This document shows, in pieces, positions 31,551 to 42,800 of a DNA stretch of 53,293 nucleotides (its first letter is position 1; every line of letters begins with the position of its first letter). This DNA is from Phoronis australis (taxonomy: Eukaryota; Phoronida; Phoronidae): NCBI GenBank assembly GCA_002633005.1, contig NMRA01000399.1, positions 91,570 to 144,862 on the forward strand, written 5' to 3'. A model generated the notes under the pieces. It did not search any database. It was given only the letters and a program-made list of their open reading frames with translations, and was not told the DNA's origin. The position numbers and the translations under genes were made by a program.

Positions 31551-31882
31551 ATTTGGAAGGTATTATTGCCATTTTAACCATAACTAACTTCTCATATACT
31601 AGGATAAGCTTCAACTTTTGTCATTATAACGATTTCAATTGTTTTAACGACAAATTATTAATTCAAAATTGAATTAGAAATGTTGCCAAGTAAATTCTTG
31701 GTTTAGTCCATTTATCATAACACCATATTACTATTTCTGGTTTGTGATGAAAGAACCCTTGCGGCGTTGGTGATTTTGTGGGCTGACAATTTTTTTAATC
31801 AAATGATTCAATTATCTACAATTTCGAGCAAGAATAGTCCGAAATTAAATCTAGCTTGGACAAGAACTGTCAATTCTGTTTT

Positions 31883-32685
31883 TGGGATTGTTCTGAAACC
31901 CCCTCGACCCACGACCCCCACAACCCCCTTGACTCATGACCCTCGACCCTGTCTATACAAAACCTCGACTAGATCTGAACATAGAACAAGCGCTGACTTG
32001 TAGGACCAATGAGTTGGGCCCGGAGATCGGCTGGCTTTTCTGTTTTTTTGCAATGAAGGCAGTCGATTCGACAAGTCTGAAAGCCAAAAACAGAAAAAAA
32101 CAACGCGACCAAATCAAATCAAAGACCTACCAACCTTAGAAATGTCGTTCCCGGCAGATTGTAATCGTCTCGTCTGCTCTTCAGTGAATTGCAGAGTGCG
32201 AGGAACCGACAAAATTGTAATTTTACCTGTAAATACAGTTTGAAATTACTAACTCTTGACTAAAAAGATTTCAACGCTATATGGAGTATATTGTGAACGA
32301 GTATAAAATAAAGCAAATAATAAAACTATTATGTACAATCACGTTAACGTACTCTCTCCCTAAGTTTATTAGAACCAGGCCATTGATAGCTGCTTATGAA
32401 ACTATTTCCGTGACAATGATAGCGCACTCACAATATACTGTTCAAGACCACCGGCGTTCTCTTGCCACTTTCTGTTTTTACTCACTAGACTTCAGCCAGA
32501 GCAGACTCTCGTGTAGGTATGTCTTATGGGAAAGTCACTCAGCGACGTAATAAGATTATGAAATATGTAAAAAGCACGCAGATACTTCTATTGCCCCAGG
32601 TCGTGGGTCAAGGGGGTTGTGGGTCGTGGGTTGCAGGGGTGTGGGGGTGGAGGGGATTTCAGAACAATCCTGTTTTTTGTGCATT
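31883..32685. repeat. Inverted G/C-rich repeat pair around an 0.65-kb core
   Basis: GATTGTTCTGAAACCCCCTC with GACCCACGACCCCCACAACC at the left, and inverted GGTTGTGGGTCGTGGG with GGGGATTTCAGAACAATC at the right. Likely the ends of a foldback or MITE-type element. No clear target duplication. Confidence 0.55.
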
Positions 32686-32889
32686 TTTGTGTGGACAATA
32701 CATTGTCAGGTCTTGTGATAAGCACGTGACTAGGACCTGAAGAGTTCTGGCCTTTATCATAAACCTGACTGTGTTATGTACACAATATCTGCTTGTTGTA
32801 TAAGTCATCTGGTGTGATTAGCTGTCTCTGACTTGGACCTGAAAAAGGTTTGTGCAAATCACCAATCTTGTTTACTGCAAACTGCTTAA

Positions 32890-34172
32890 AGAGTTCCCAC
32901 CATGACCCTGTGTCTCAAAAGGAATTTTATTATTACATCTTAACAGATTTAATAGCCTTTAGTACACCTGTTGCTACGAAACAAGCTAAAAATTTTAAAA
33001 ATATATTTTTCTGTAATCGAGTTTGTATGCAATGGGTGGAAGACCGCCTCAGCTGTTGTTGTTTTACCAGTGCGATACTGAGGAGTTGTGAAGAAAGTCC
33101 GCGGGGAGCCGTCTTTTTTAGACATGAAAAGGTGCGTTTGTGGAAACTGTGGTAACAACAACTTGACTGTGAACGTCTTTGTGTTCAAATTACCTAAATA
33201 CGTGAAATTTGCACAGAAATGACATCGGTTTGTCATGGGCGGCGCACCATAGGGGCCTGGGGTAGGGCTAAATCCCCCCACTTTTTCAGGGCTAAGCCGC
33301 CCATGGTCTAAAGGCGGTGCAACACAGGAGGNTTTCAGTGCTGCGTCACCCATGATTTTGTGCCGAACAAGAGTGTGGAGTGTCAGTGTGGAACATGAGA
33401 TTCAGTTTTGCGTAAGCCACACTTTGATCGGCACATTTCAAAGAATCGTGTTTCGACCACACACATAAGCGGCGTTACAATGAAGGACTCACCACCAAGT
33501 ACATGTGAGTGCATTTGCAAATTTTGTAAATAACGAACAAACTGCTTCCATTCTAGGGCGAGTGATGCCAGGCCCTGGACCCCGGCCCAGATCGAGTGTT
33601 ACTACAAGTAGGCTTATGCATATTGTGTTTAGACTGTGCGGCTCATTCCATCACGGCAATACTGAATAAGAGTAACCCAGGTTTGCTGTGGCCTTTGTCA
33701 GTAATTATTAAGTGTCTATTTTGTGAGTATTGACCACCACTTGGTAGAGTTGGTTGTGGCTCACATATGTCATTTCTCGTGCAAGTGGGTCGAATTCTTA
33801 TGGCCTCAAAGCCGATGAAAGTTCGCTCAATGGGAAATCGAATTCATTGTCTGATTCTTCAAGTACTTAAGTATGCTGCCCGTATCCACTCTCCTCTCTG
33901 TCTGCATAATAATTGTCCAATTCTCGCCCAATTTTGTCATTGTCTTCTAACCTGCAGTGTTCCAACATTGCAAATGATTGTCAAGCGGCCAACCGTCTTC
34001 CACCCATTGCATCATTTGGCGGGAAACTTAGAAATAAGTAATTTTTCTTCAAAATTAAGAAAGTTGCGACTATTTGGCATAAAAAGTGCCTATTTAGCAC
34101 GATTTTATGGTATTCGATTCATATTAGCTAACTGAAACCTAAAAAAGTAAGAAAATGCATGATGGGAACTCT
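32890..34172. mobile_element. piggyBac-type non-autonomous element, 1283 bp, flanked by TTAA
   Basis: Ends AGAGTTCCCACCATG and, inverted, AGAGTTCCCATCATG (one mismatch). TTAA lies directly outside both ends (32886-32889 and 34173-34176), the target site of the piggyBac superfamily. Inner inverted blocks TGCAATGGGTGGAAGAC/GTCTTCCACCCATTGCA (about 33028 and 33991). No transposase seen; one N at 33332. Confidence 0.75.
33233..33356. mobile_element. Nested short MITE-like repeat, with N at 33332
   Basis: CATGGGCGGCGCACCAT and the inverted AAGCCGCCCATGG flank a CCCCCCACTTTTTCAGGG core, followed by TTTCAGTGCTGCGTCACCC, matching the element end at 8590-8608. Inserted in the 32890-34172 element. Confidence 0.5.
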
Positions 34173-34224
34173 TTAACTTGACAAAATAGTTCCCAAACTT
34201 GAATCCTGTTAAGTATGGAAATAT

Positions 34225-35684
34225 CAGGGCTTGGAATGACCCATGACAAAATAGAGGAATTTTTTTACTGCCCCAAATACACATTGCAACCTAAACAAGC
34301 ATACCTCAACAGATCGAAAGTAGGCATTATTATCACAAGATGTCCTGTAACTGTGTCGTGTTGCACTCATGTTAAGCAGTACCTGACATATATTTCAGCA
34401 ACAATAATGAAGGCAATAAGACGCAACAAAAGATATTTTTTTGAAATTAAAATAATAAAGATAATGATGCAAAATTTGCAGTGTGAGTGACAGAAGGTTA
34501 TTCTTGATTTGCTGCAGGGAGACCTATAAAATTATTTCCAGTTCTTATAATTACAAAACAAAATTATAAACAATGTTAAAAATTGATCCAGAGATTATCT
34601 GGAAAGCCTGAAATACATATACATATAACCAACAAAAAAATTTTAATTCCTACGCAAATGGAAAAAGTCAAGACGAAAACGTGTACCTCATTCTCCAAGT
34701 GTTAGCATGGAAAAATGAAAGTAAAAAACAACATACTTTAAACTATAGAAAACATCAGTCACAATCCTTAGTTGACCAAACTTTTCAGTTTCAAACAGTA
34801 ATTACAGGATTTAATTGTCCCTAAGCCACACTGGTGTAGAAGAAACTATGTGACATAAGAAATAACTTCAAGGACCTTGAAAATTGGCTGGCGGAATTTG
34901 TAAACAATGGCTTAGACCAATTAGATAAAATAAGACGTTTAACAAAATAAAACATGAAAAATGTTAAAATAAATTGGAATACATCAATGGCAACACATTT
35001 GCACGTGACGAAAATTGCACTTTGTGTCCCATGTCAGCGGCATGTAGAAAATCGAACTCGGGCCTAGCGGCAACTTGGCAAGTTCTGCCGTCATGGGCTT
35101 GTACGTGGGATCAAACAAAAGAATTCCATACGTCACTCACATCCCACGATTCCAATGCTTTTGCATTCCAAGTCCACGAATCACCGGTTATGGTTGAATT
35201 TCCTTTCAGAAAGCATTTTTCTTTCTTGTGTTTCACCGTTTTCAGATGGTCCTCCAACCTAGGCGATTGGGCCTCGCACGCCGTAATTGTCCCTCTGTCT
35301 AAGTTTACAGAGCGCAAACCCTGACTTTTGTTGTTTACGAACACATTGACCATTTCTTTTATCCACTTTTCCACGAAATATTCTATCTACTTCAAGCTCC
35401 ACGCATTTTTGGCCGCAGAATCGATCGCACTATTTGTCACCGCGATTTAATACCATATGCAGACACCATTGATGAACCACGCTATCCCAGGTGCCCCAGC
35501 AATTACAATTTTCATTCCTCCGAAACATAAAGAGCAGTGTCCACTTTTTGAGTTGTCGACGCTGCGGTTAGAAACCAGTTTGCCGTGGAAATTTTATGGC
35601 AAATCCGATTTTTTTTCGCGAATGCACAGAGGGAATAAGAAAAAAAGCGGAAATCCGTGTTTCCACGGAAAATTCCAAACCTTG
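34225..35684. mobile_element. Non-autonomous DNA transposon, 1460 bp, with AAATAT target duplication
   Basis: Left end CAGGGCTTGGAATGACC, right end complement of ATTCCAAACCTTG; AAATAT at 34219-34224 and 35685-35690. Open frames inside (34974-35324 +, 35111-35374 -) have no recognised transposase motif. Related end sequences at 35881 and 36098-36114 suggest another copy next door. Confidence 0.65.
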
Positions 35685-35871
35685 AAATATTTGTTTTGTT
35701 TCGTGTTTTGAAGAAGCTGTCGACCTTAAATAAATAAAATGTTTTATTAATCTTTCAAAACTCATTTGATGGTCATTAATATCTGAACCTTGTTTACCAT
35801 AACAGAAAAGACAACATAAATTGCAGGAACGTAACTCTGTCTTTTCCAAAACAAAATGTTGAACGAGATGC

Positions 35872-36116
35872 CATTCGTTTAGCTTGGAATGACCAATGAC
35901 GAAAGAAGAGGAAAATTTTCCAGGTGATGTACCATTCCGCATATAAATAGGTTTGTGTGATTGAAATATTTTTGGTGTAGTTGTAAAATTTAATTGAAAT
36001 AAGTTTTGTGTGAATTAAGTCAAAACAATGATAAAGAGACAGAAAGACGGAACTGGAAATCTGATTAAACCAAAAAGAGGAGACCCTCTTAAAAGAGGAA
36101 AATTCCAAGCCTTGTT
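35872..36116. mobile_element. Short relative of the 34225-35684 element
   Basis: AGCTTGGAATGACCAATGAC at the left and GAGGAAAATTCCAAGCCTTG at the right are inverted copies of the same terminal motif. The outermost left bases do not match, so the boundary is uncertain. Confidence 0.4.
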
Positions 36117-37424
36117 TTATGAAACTTTAAAAGGTGCAAATTTTTCTGTTCCATGTCCAAACTTCATTTTTTGCTGACGGACATGTGATCTCAGAGCTTC
36201 TGCACACAGAAACGATTACGCAGACTAAAAATTTAGATTTGTGCAATTTTTATGAACATTACTATGAATATGAAATTTTTCTCGAGTCTATTAGTTTGGT
36301 TATCAAGTGGCAAGCTGACAATGTTAATAGCTCCGCCACTGACTTCATAATGATAAATGGTGCGTATTGAGTGCATTGTGTAATCTGTTTTGTATTGCAG
36401 CCCAGAATAGACGACGTGTTATTTGCGTCATCGTTATCAAGTGAGTTTTGATCACTAGTGTCAAGAATTTATTGTTTTAGTGGCAAGTTTTTCGTTGTCC
36501 TGTCATTCCGTGTAACTCGGTTCTCATGATACAGGCCCTAGTTTCAACAGTAAATTGTTTGAAGCGTTATTTTTTGACAAAATGTTAGTTAAAGGCAGCT
36601 TTATATAACAAGGCAAGGCATTGTTATTTTTTCACAAAACTTTAATATTTAATAACACCAAACATCTAGCAGTTATGAGATTGTCCATCACTGTACACGA
36701 CTAGTAAGACGGAAATAGAATACCCCCGCATGACATTAAATCCTGGCTATACCACGAGTCTATCTGAGTAATGATTAGTTAACAGTGATAGTTGTTAGAC
36801 CTCTCCTTAAGACTCAAGTCAGAAATATTGACGCAGGATACCACTTCATAATTGCCGAATTCATTGATAACTGCTGGCCCATCACTGAAATACATCGTAA
36901 AAATTAACCGAGCAGCATACAGCCATGGGTACATTTTCAGATACCTTGAATGTACTTTTGTGAGATAAAATTTAGTTATTTAGTAGTTATATGGAGCATC
37001 AACACAACATTTCTGACTTGAGTCATAAAACAGAACATGGGTCTTCAACAAGTTGAAGAATAAATAAAGTTCCCTATTTTACAATTCATTTACAACTGTG
37101 TAATAACTTATCTAAATTGTGTTTAATTTACTATTTTCTTGTTCATTACATACTCCATAAATTTAATATCAGTCGAGGTTTGGATTTTCAAGCACGTGTT
37201 TTGGATCAACATGGAGCTCCGATAGCCAGACAATTCATGCTGAACACATAAACCTGTCTTTGAACAACAAAACATCTTGTTACTAGAGTGTATTATTTTG
37301 CACCCAGTCTCCTGAACCAATACCACGGATCCTTTGTCACAGTTGTCATGTGACTCTCACAACTTGTCATGTGACTCTCACAACTTCTCTCAACGCCTCT
37401 ACTCTAGACGCCTAAACTTTTTTC

Positions 37425-37640
37425 AGGGATATGTTTCATGAAAAGTGGCGTTAGAAAATTGGTCTTACACTACACACAACTACTTCAAAAAATAATTTAA
37501 TCTAACTTAAGCAAAACCTCTCTTACAATGTACCTATAACTACTAGTTATTACGGTAATTTCTATAAGTTATTTTGCAAGCTGTGCTGAGCTCATAATTA
37601 CATTGTGAAGTTGGAGCACAAGAACACATTTATGTGTGAA
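37425..37640 (+). repeat. SINE-like dispersed repeat, second copy
   Basis: Shares AATAATTTAATCTAACTT, ATAACTACTAGTTA and TTGTGAAGTTGGAGCACAAG with 19125-19915 and 44825-45060. Confidence 0.55.
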
Positions 37641-37655
37641 GTCTCTTTTCATAAC

Positions 37656-37782
37656 ACAGGCCCCATGTGAATGACACAGGCCCCATGTGAATGACACAGG
37701 CCCCATGTGAATGACACAGGCCCCATGTGAATGACACAGGCCCCATGTGAATGACACAGGCCCCATGCGAATGACACAATCT
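37656..37782. repeat. Minisatellite, 20-bp unit, about 6 copies
   Basis: Unit ACACAGGCCCCATGTGAATG, starting about 15 bp after the SINE-like repeat. Open frames on the - strand (HSHGACVIHMGPVS) are artefacts. Confidence 0.93.
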
Positions 37783-38442
37783 TTAATGGCCAACTTATGG
37801 AGCCGGCTCTTACTAAGTACACAAGACATTCTTCCCAGTAAGTAAAGATAGAGGCTAATTCTATAGTAGTAGGTGTCAAAGTTCTTAACTTAGAATTGAA
37901 AGTACAGGCCGACGCTTCGGGGTTGTAAAGTTGAGCTGTGTGTCTACATACTTCTTCAATATGAAGAAGAAAACATGGCTTTAAAAATTTCCACGATAAC
38001 ATCAACTTCAATGGCTCATGAACTGATACTAAACTAAAATAGATTTGTTAAGAGACTTGAAAATGACCATGAGAGGGCTCTGACTGCAGCTAAGGCAATC
38101 ATTGTAAAGTAACAAGAACCCATCTTTACATTTGAGATCAGTTTTGTGCTCTTCTAAAGTTGCATTTTACAAGTCCAAGCCAACTTTTACTGTTTACAAG
38201 ATGGTTCGAGGACGGCGATCTTTGGCTACAACAAACGTATAAGAAGAGTTTGCTGTAACACAGTTCAACTGTACACAGCTCTGATAACGTTCAAAGGCAT
38301 TTACTTTCAACACAACCGATGTTTGGCATACTTAACAGTCCAGCTGCCATATCTAAAATGGATAAATCTACAACAACTAACAGACACTGTTCAATAGAAT
38401 TGCCATGAATATCAACAATTATGAAAAATCTCTACACAAAAA

Positions 38443-38448
38443 TTTATT
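38443..38448 (-). terminator. Candidate polyadenylation signal for the RGS gene
   Basis: AATAAA on the - strand about 1.2 kb past the RGS stop. No transcript evidence. Confidence 0.2.
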
Positions 38449-39111
38449 GAGGTTGTTTCTAAGATCCAAACACATCGACACAAATATCTGACAGCAGAGC
38501 AATGGGATCAAAATCATAGCAACACAATCTTGTCGCATTAACAATTTTTTAAGATTTTCTAATTTGAGAACTCAACATTTCTAATGTTACACAATTTCAC
38601 AGACTATAGACTGGGTGAAGTGCATTGATGGATCCTAAGACTAGATTTGCTAAGACAAACTTGTTTTGAAGTTAGCCTTAGGAAGTGAAGTGGGTTGCGT
38701 CATTGTTCATACAATGAAAAATTATCATCAAAGCCTTGATTTACGACTACATCACAACAGATTTTTGTTTTTCCCTCGGTCACTGTGGACTACAGCACAA
38801 AATTGTCCGTCTCTTTCAACTTAGGGTTAAGATAGTTGGACATCACATGTTTCAACAAGTTGTATAACATTGTAAAGCAGAGGTTGAAATGCACCAGGTG
38901 GCACTAGTGAGACAACCCGACGAAGCATACAGGCATTAGGCGATTACATGGCGACATGTTCATGCTGTGTGTGTATACCGCAGTGCCTGAAAAAGGCACA
39001 TTTGGCCTCATATTTACTAGATATCACAGAAGTTGGGAATTCATACACTAACACTCCGTGTGCAAATCAGATCTAATAATTTGAGTAGGTTCTCTAAAAT
39101 GTAGAATCATT

Positions 39112-39196
39112 AAACAGTACATGTAAACAGTACATGTAAACAGTACATGTAAACAGTACATGTAAACAGTACATGTAAACAGTACATGTAAACACA
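39112..39196. repeat. Minisatellite, 13-bp unit, 6 copies
   Basis: AACAGTACATGTA repeated, perfect. In the probable RGS 3'UTR. Confidence 0.93.
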
Positions 39197-39651
39197 CTGT
39201 ACCAAAGCTTAAACTTTCTGCAAACTCATCCATGGGTATAGTTGAGGGAAGCATTGTTCCATCCACGCATGTGGGGATAACTCCAAAGACACTATACAAC
39301 AGATGCTCCCTGCTCATTTTCTGCCACAGTGAAGTCTAAACAGAAGTAAATTTCACTCAACATTTCATCACGTCATCACATCTTTGGTTTATCTGAGAAT
39401 GTTTAGTGTTCAATCATCGTTCGTTTCACTACTGCACCATTTCCATTGATATAAGTTTGCAAGAAGCAAATACATGAAAACAGTCCTTAAATTGGCAACA
39501 ACTTTCTCCGGAAGTTAATTGCAATTAACAACGAAAAAACATCATCCTTCGACCGGTAGTTAGATTATTAATGGAGGGAGGCCATCTTGCAACCCTGGAT
39601 TCCACTCCAAACTCTTCCAACCGTTTTCACCAACATGTCATCATTATTAGC

Positions 39652-39882
39652 TCAACTCAGAACTGCTTTGGCCGTTGCCGGTGATGTCGCAACGCCGATG
39701 GTTGGTGACATTGGTTGGTGACCTTTAAGTAGTTTCTGATACACCTCGGAGCGGAGAAAACGCGGATAAGAGTCCTTCTCCATGAGCGCCTGTATCCGAT
39801 GCTGGGCATGGTCAAATGTGCTACGATCGGGGTTACTGATACCCTGTATAGCGGACAAGCGTGTCTTGGAGTCTAAATTCAC
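39652..39882 (-). CDS. RGS gene, terminal exon
   Basis: Acceptor GCTCTTCACAG. Encodes VNLDSKTRLSAIQGISN, TFDHAQHRIQALMEKDSYPR, then a short variable tail and TGA. Confidence 0.95.
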   Translation of the reverse strand: MNLDSKTRLSAIQGISNPDRSTFDHAQHRIQALMEKDSYPRFLRSEVYQKLLKGHQPMSPTIGVATSPATAKAVLS

Positions 39883-42800
39883 CTGTGAAGAGCAATTAAT
39901 ACTACCATACACCTGAATGATTATCTTCTCATTCCTATTGCTATTTTCTATTACATATTCTGGACTTTGATTACGCTCAGGTTTCTTTAATTTAAAACAT
40001 AATATGATGGAACAGTGAAAATTATTTTATAAAACGTTTTGAACAAACTTAAGGTAAACGAGAATAAAACATCAGAGCATTATTTGCAAGTGGATACTGT
40101 AGAGCTACCATCAACCAATACATTGCAGAGAGCTTTTGAAGAATGGAAAAACAAGAATTTTGGAAACTGTTCTAGTTCGAATTTTACCTTAACACTGACT
40201 CCATAGTGTTCTATATGGAATTTGTTATTAGAGTTTTGAGAATTTTGATAAATTTGCATTTCCCTCCGTTTTGAAGGTTAAAAATGAAAATCAAAAATTG
40301 GCTTGTTTACTCTTTTAAAGCAGTTTTATAACATTCCTTAGCATGACAGGTTTCAATTTCCATCACCGAATCAAGTCACAGGCCATTTTCAAATGGGGTT
40401 GGCCAGCCGCATTTTGTCGAGTTGTTGACTGTTTCAATGGTCTCGTAACTTCTTCATTATGTTCTGAATGACAACATGGTTTCAATACAAGAGCAACGCA
40501 GAGCGTTGAAATGCGCCCACAATTGCACCGTATACGGTATACTTCTAGGGTTGTTTATTGGTACCATATAGTGGCCAGTAGGGGGCATATATGTAGTATG
40601 TTGTACTTTGCAAAATGGAAAGGCATGGTCATTGTCTCCTCAATAGGCTAGGGGCAAAATGTGAGTGATCTTCATAATACAAGCACATCCTATACATCAG
40701 TTGCTTAAAGCACCACAAAAACATAGAATTAAAAACAAATTTACCACCATAAATTTAGTAAAGATCCTGCAAACGGTTTGGGAGATACACCCATGGGCGC
40801 AAAAAAAAACTGCCACTAGGAGGCGCCACAGTAATCAAAGTCATCTGGGAAATTCAGCGTCAACCGTCCTCTTCATAGTAAGATCATACATGCCCAATTT
40901 TCACAATCATACTTAGAGTGGTTTGGTTGATAGAGGGGTGGACGCCAAAAAACAGACTAAAAAACAGTAAAAATGGCTACTGCGTGTCGCAAACTAGGTC
41001 GAATCCATCCGAAAACGGGAGGATAGCATCAACGCACTAATAGGTGCCTACATACCAAATTTCATGAAAATCCGTTAAGGACTTTTGAAGATACAAAGGT
41101 AAACGTAAAAAAATAAAATTGCCACTAGGGGGCACACTGGTAGTCGGATCCGTCCAAAAGTCGTCATCGTCTGTTGTTAACATCATATAAATACACTTAT
41201 TAAATTTCGTAAAGATCCTGCGAACGGTTTAGGAGATACAGCCATAGGCGCAAAAAAAAAACTGCCACTAGGAGGCGCCACAGTAGTCCAAATCGTCTGA
41301 AAATCATTGTCAGCTGTCCTCTTTATAGTAAGCACATACATGCCAATTTTCACAATCATCCTTTGAGCGGTTTGGTTGATAGAGGGGTGGACGCACAAAA
41401 ACAGACTCGAAAACACTAAAAATGGCCACTAGGTGGCGCAAACTATGTCGAATCCATCTGAAAACGGGAGGATAGCGTCATCTCACTAATAGGTGCCTAC
41501 ATACCAAATTTCATGAAAATCCGTTCAGGACTTTTGAAGATACAAAGGTAAGCGTAAAAAACTAAAATTGCCACTAGGGGGCACACCGGTAGTCGGATCC
41601 GTCCAAAAGTTCGCACATGCCGTCCCATTCATGAATGGAGCATATGTGCCAAATTTCATGAACGTATGTCAAAGGGTTTTGGAGATAGAGCAGCGGACGC
41701 CGCCCGCCCGTACAGACGGACGGAGATGACGGCATAATGCGTCCACATATAAATATGTGGGCGCATAAAAATGATACGTTACACTTATTTATGAACAGTC
41801 GACAGATTTAACGACCCTCACTATGTCAGAGAACAGCGGAGAATAACTGCTAGAAAATGAAATAGGGTTTCCATTCAAGATCACCAAATTTTAGAGAATG
41901 ACCTTGTTTTAATTATTTTCACTTCTTTGCTTTTTGACTGAGAAGTGGGGAGAGAGCCTGACAATATGAACTCAAATATTCGAACTCTGTTTTGAAGAAT
42001 AAGGTGATGATTAGGATTATGATTAAGTCATTATATGCAAAACCCACTAAGTCAAACTATTGTGTGGGAGCACAACTGAACCACAGCTAATTTCTATTCC
42101 CTGGTTCCCAAAAAATAGACTGATCATAAAAGTACATGCATTAATTTTGTTGTGTTGCATCAATCAGAACCCAACCAGGAAGAGTATTTATCACTTGATT
42201 ATCCATTACTCCCAATGATGCACTAATCACCCACAAGGGGATCAGCTTCTATCAGGGTTGGCAAAGTGCTAATTAGATTCAAGGCAAATTGTTCTCACTT
42301 CTCTAGGTGACTGCACGGCTACAAACTCTGAGTAAATCTGCTGCGCGCGTCCATTCAGTTTGCTTGTCTTCACGCAGCTACGGTACTCCTCGCAGGCAAT
42401 CCAGAAGTCAATGTTCTCGTCGCTGAACTCGGTTCGTAGAAAGCCGCGGAACAGGGCCAACCCATCTGTTGAGAGACGATATATATTATGTGGTGTAAAT
42501 GGCACTGATACAATGTGACTGTGCTAGCTACTGTAAACCTGACTTGTACTAGAAACAAACCTTTCATGAGTTAGACCATGACTGCATGCCACCTCACTCA
42601 AATCAGAACCACCAATTTCAGGACTTGGGAGAATTGACAAGGCATTGATGCTCGAACCATGCCTTGATCAGTTGGCTGGTCCCAGAGGGTCATTTTATGT
42701 CCCCAAAAATGTGCGTCGTGCTTTGTTTGAATTCAAACATAACACACCATACAATGATTTAAAAGTGAAATACAACACCACACCTCTTATTGCCAAGGAA

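Larger units (their letters stand above)
31551..39651. other. Intergenic region, transposon-rich, no host gene recognised
   Basis: Apart from the elements and arrays listed separately, open frames here (such as 35111-35374 -, 36134-36370 +) show no family motif. The right part (about 37-39.6 kb) may be the 3'UTR of the - strand RGS gene. Confidence 0.45.

Noticed and set aside
33556-33609. Exon-like stretch (GRVMPGPGPRPRSS) after a TTCTAG
   Set aside because: Lies inside a piggyBac-type element, has no partner exon and no homology I recognise.
37569-38011. GACVIHMGPVSFTW repeat frames
   Set aside because: Produced by the 20-bp array at 37656-37782.
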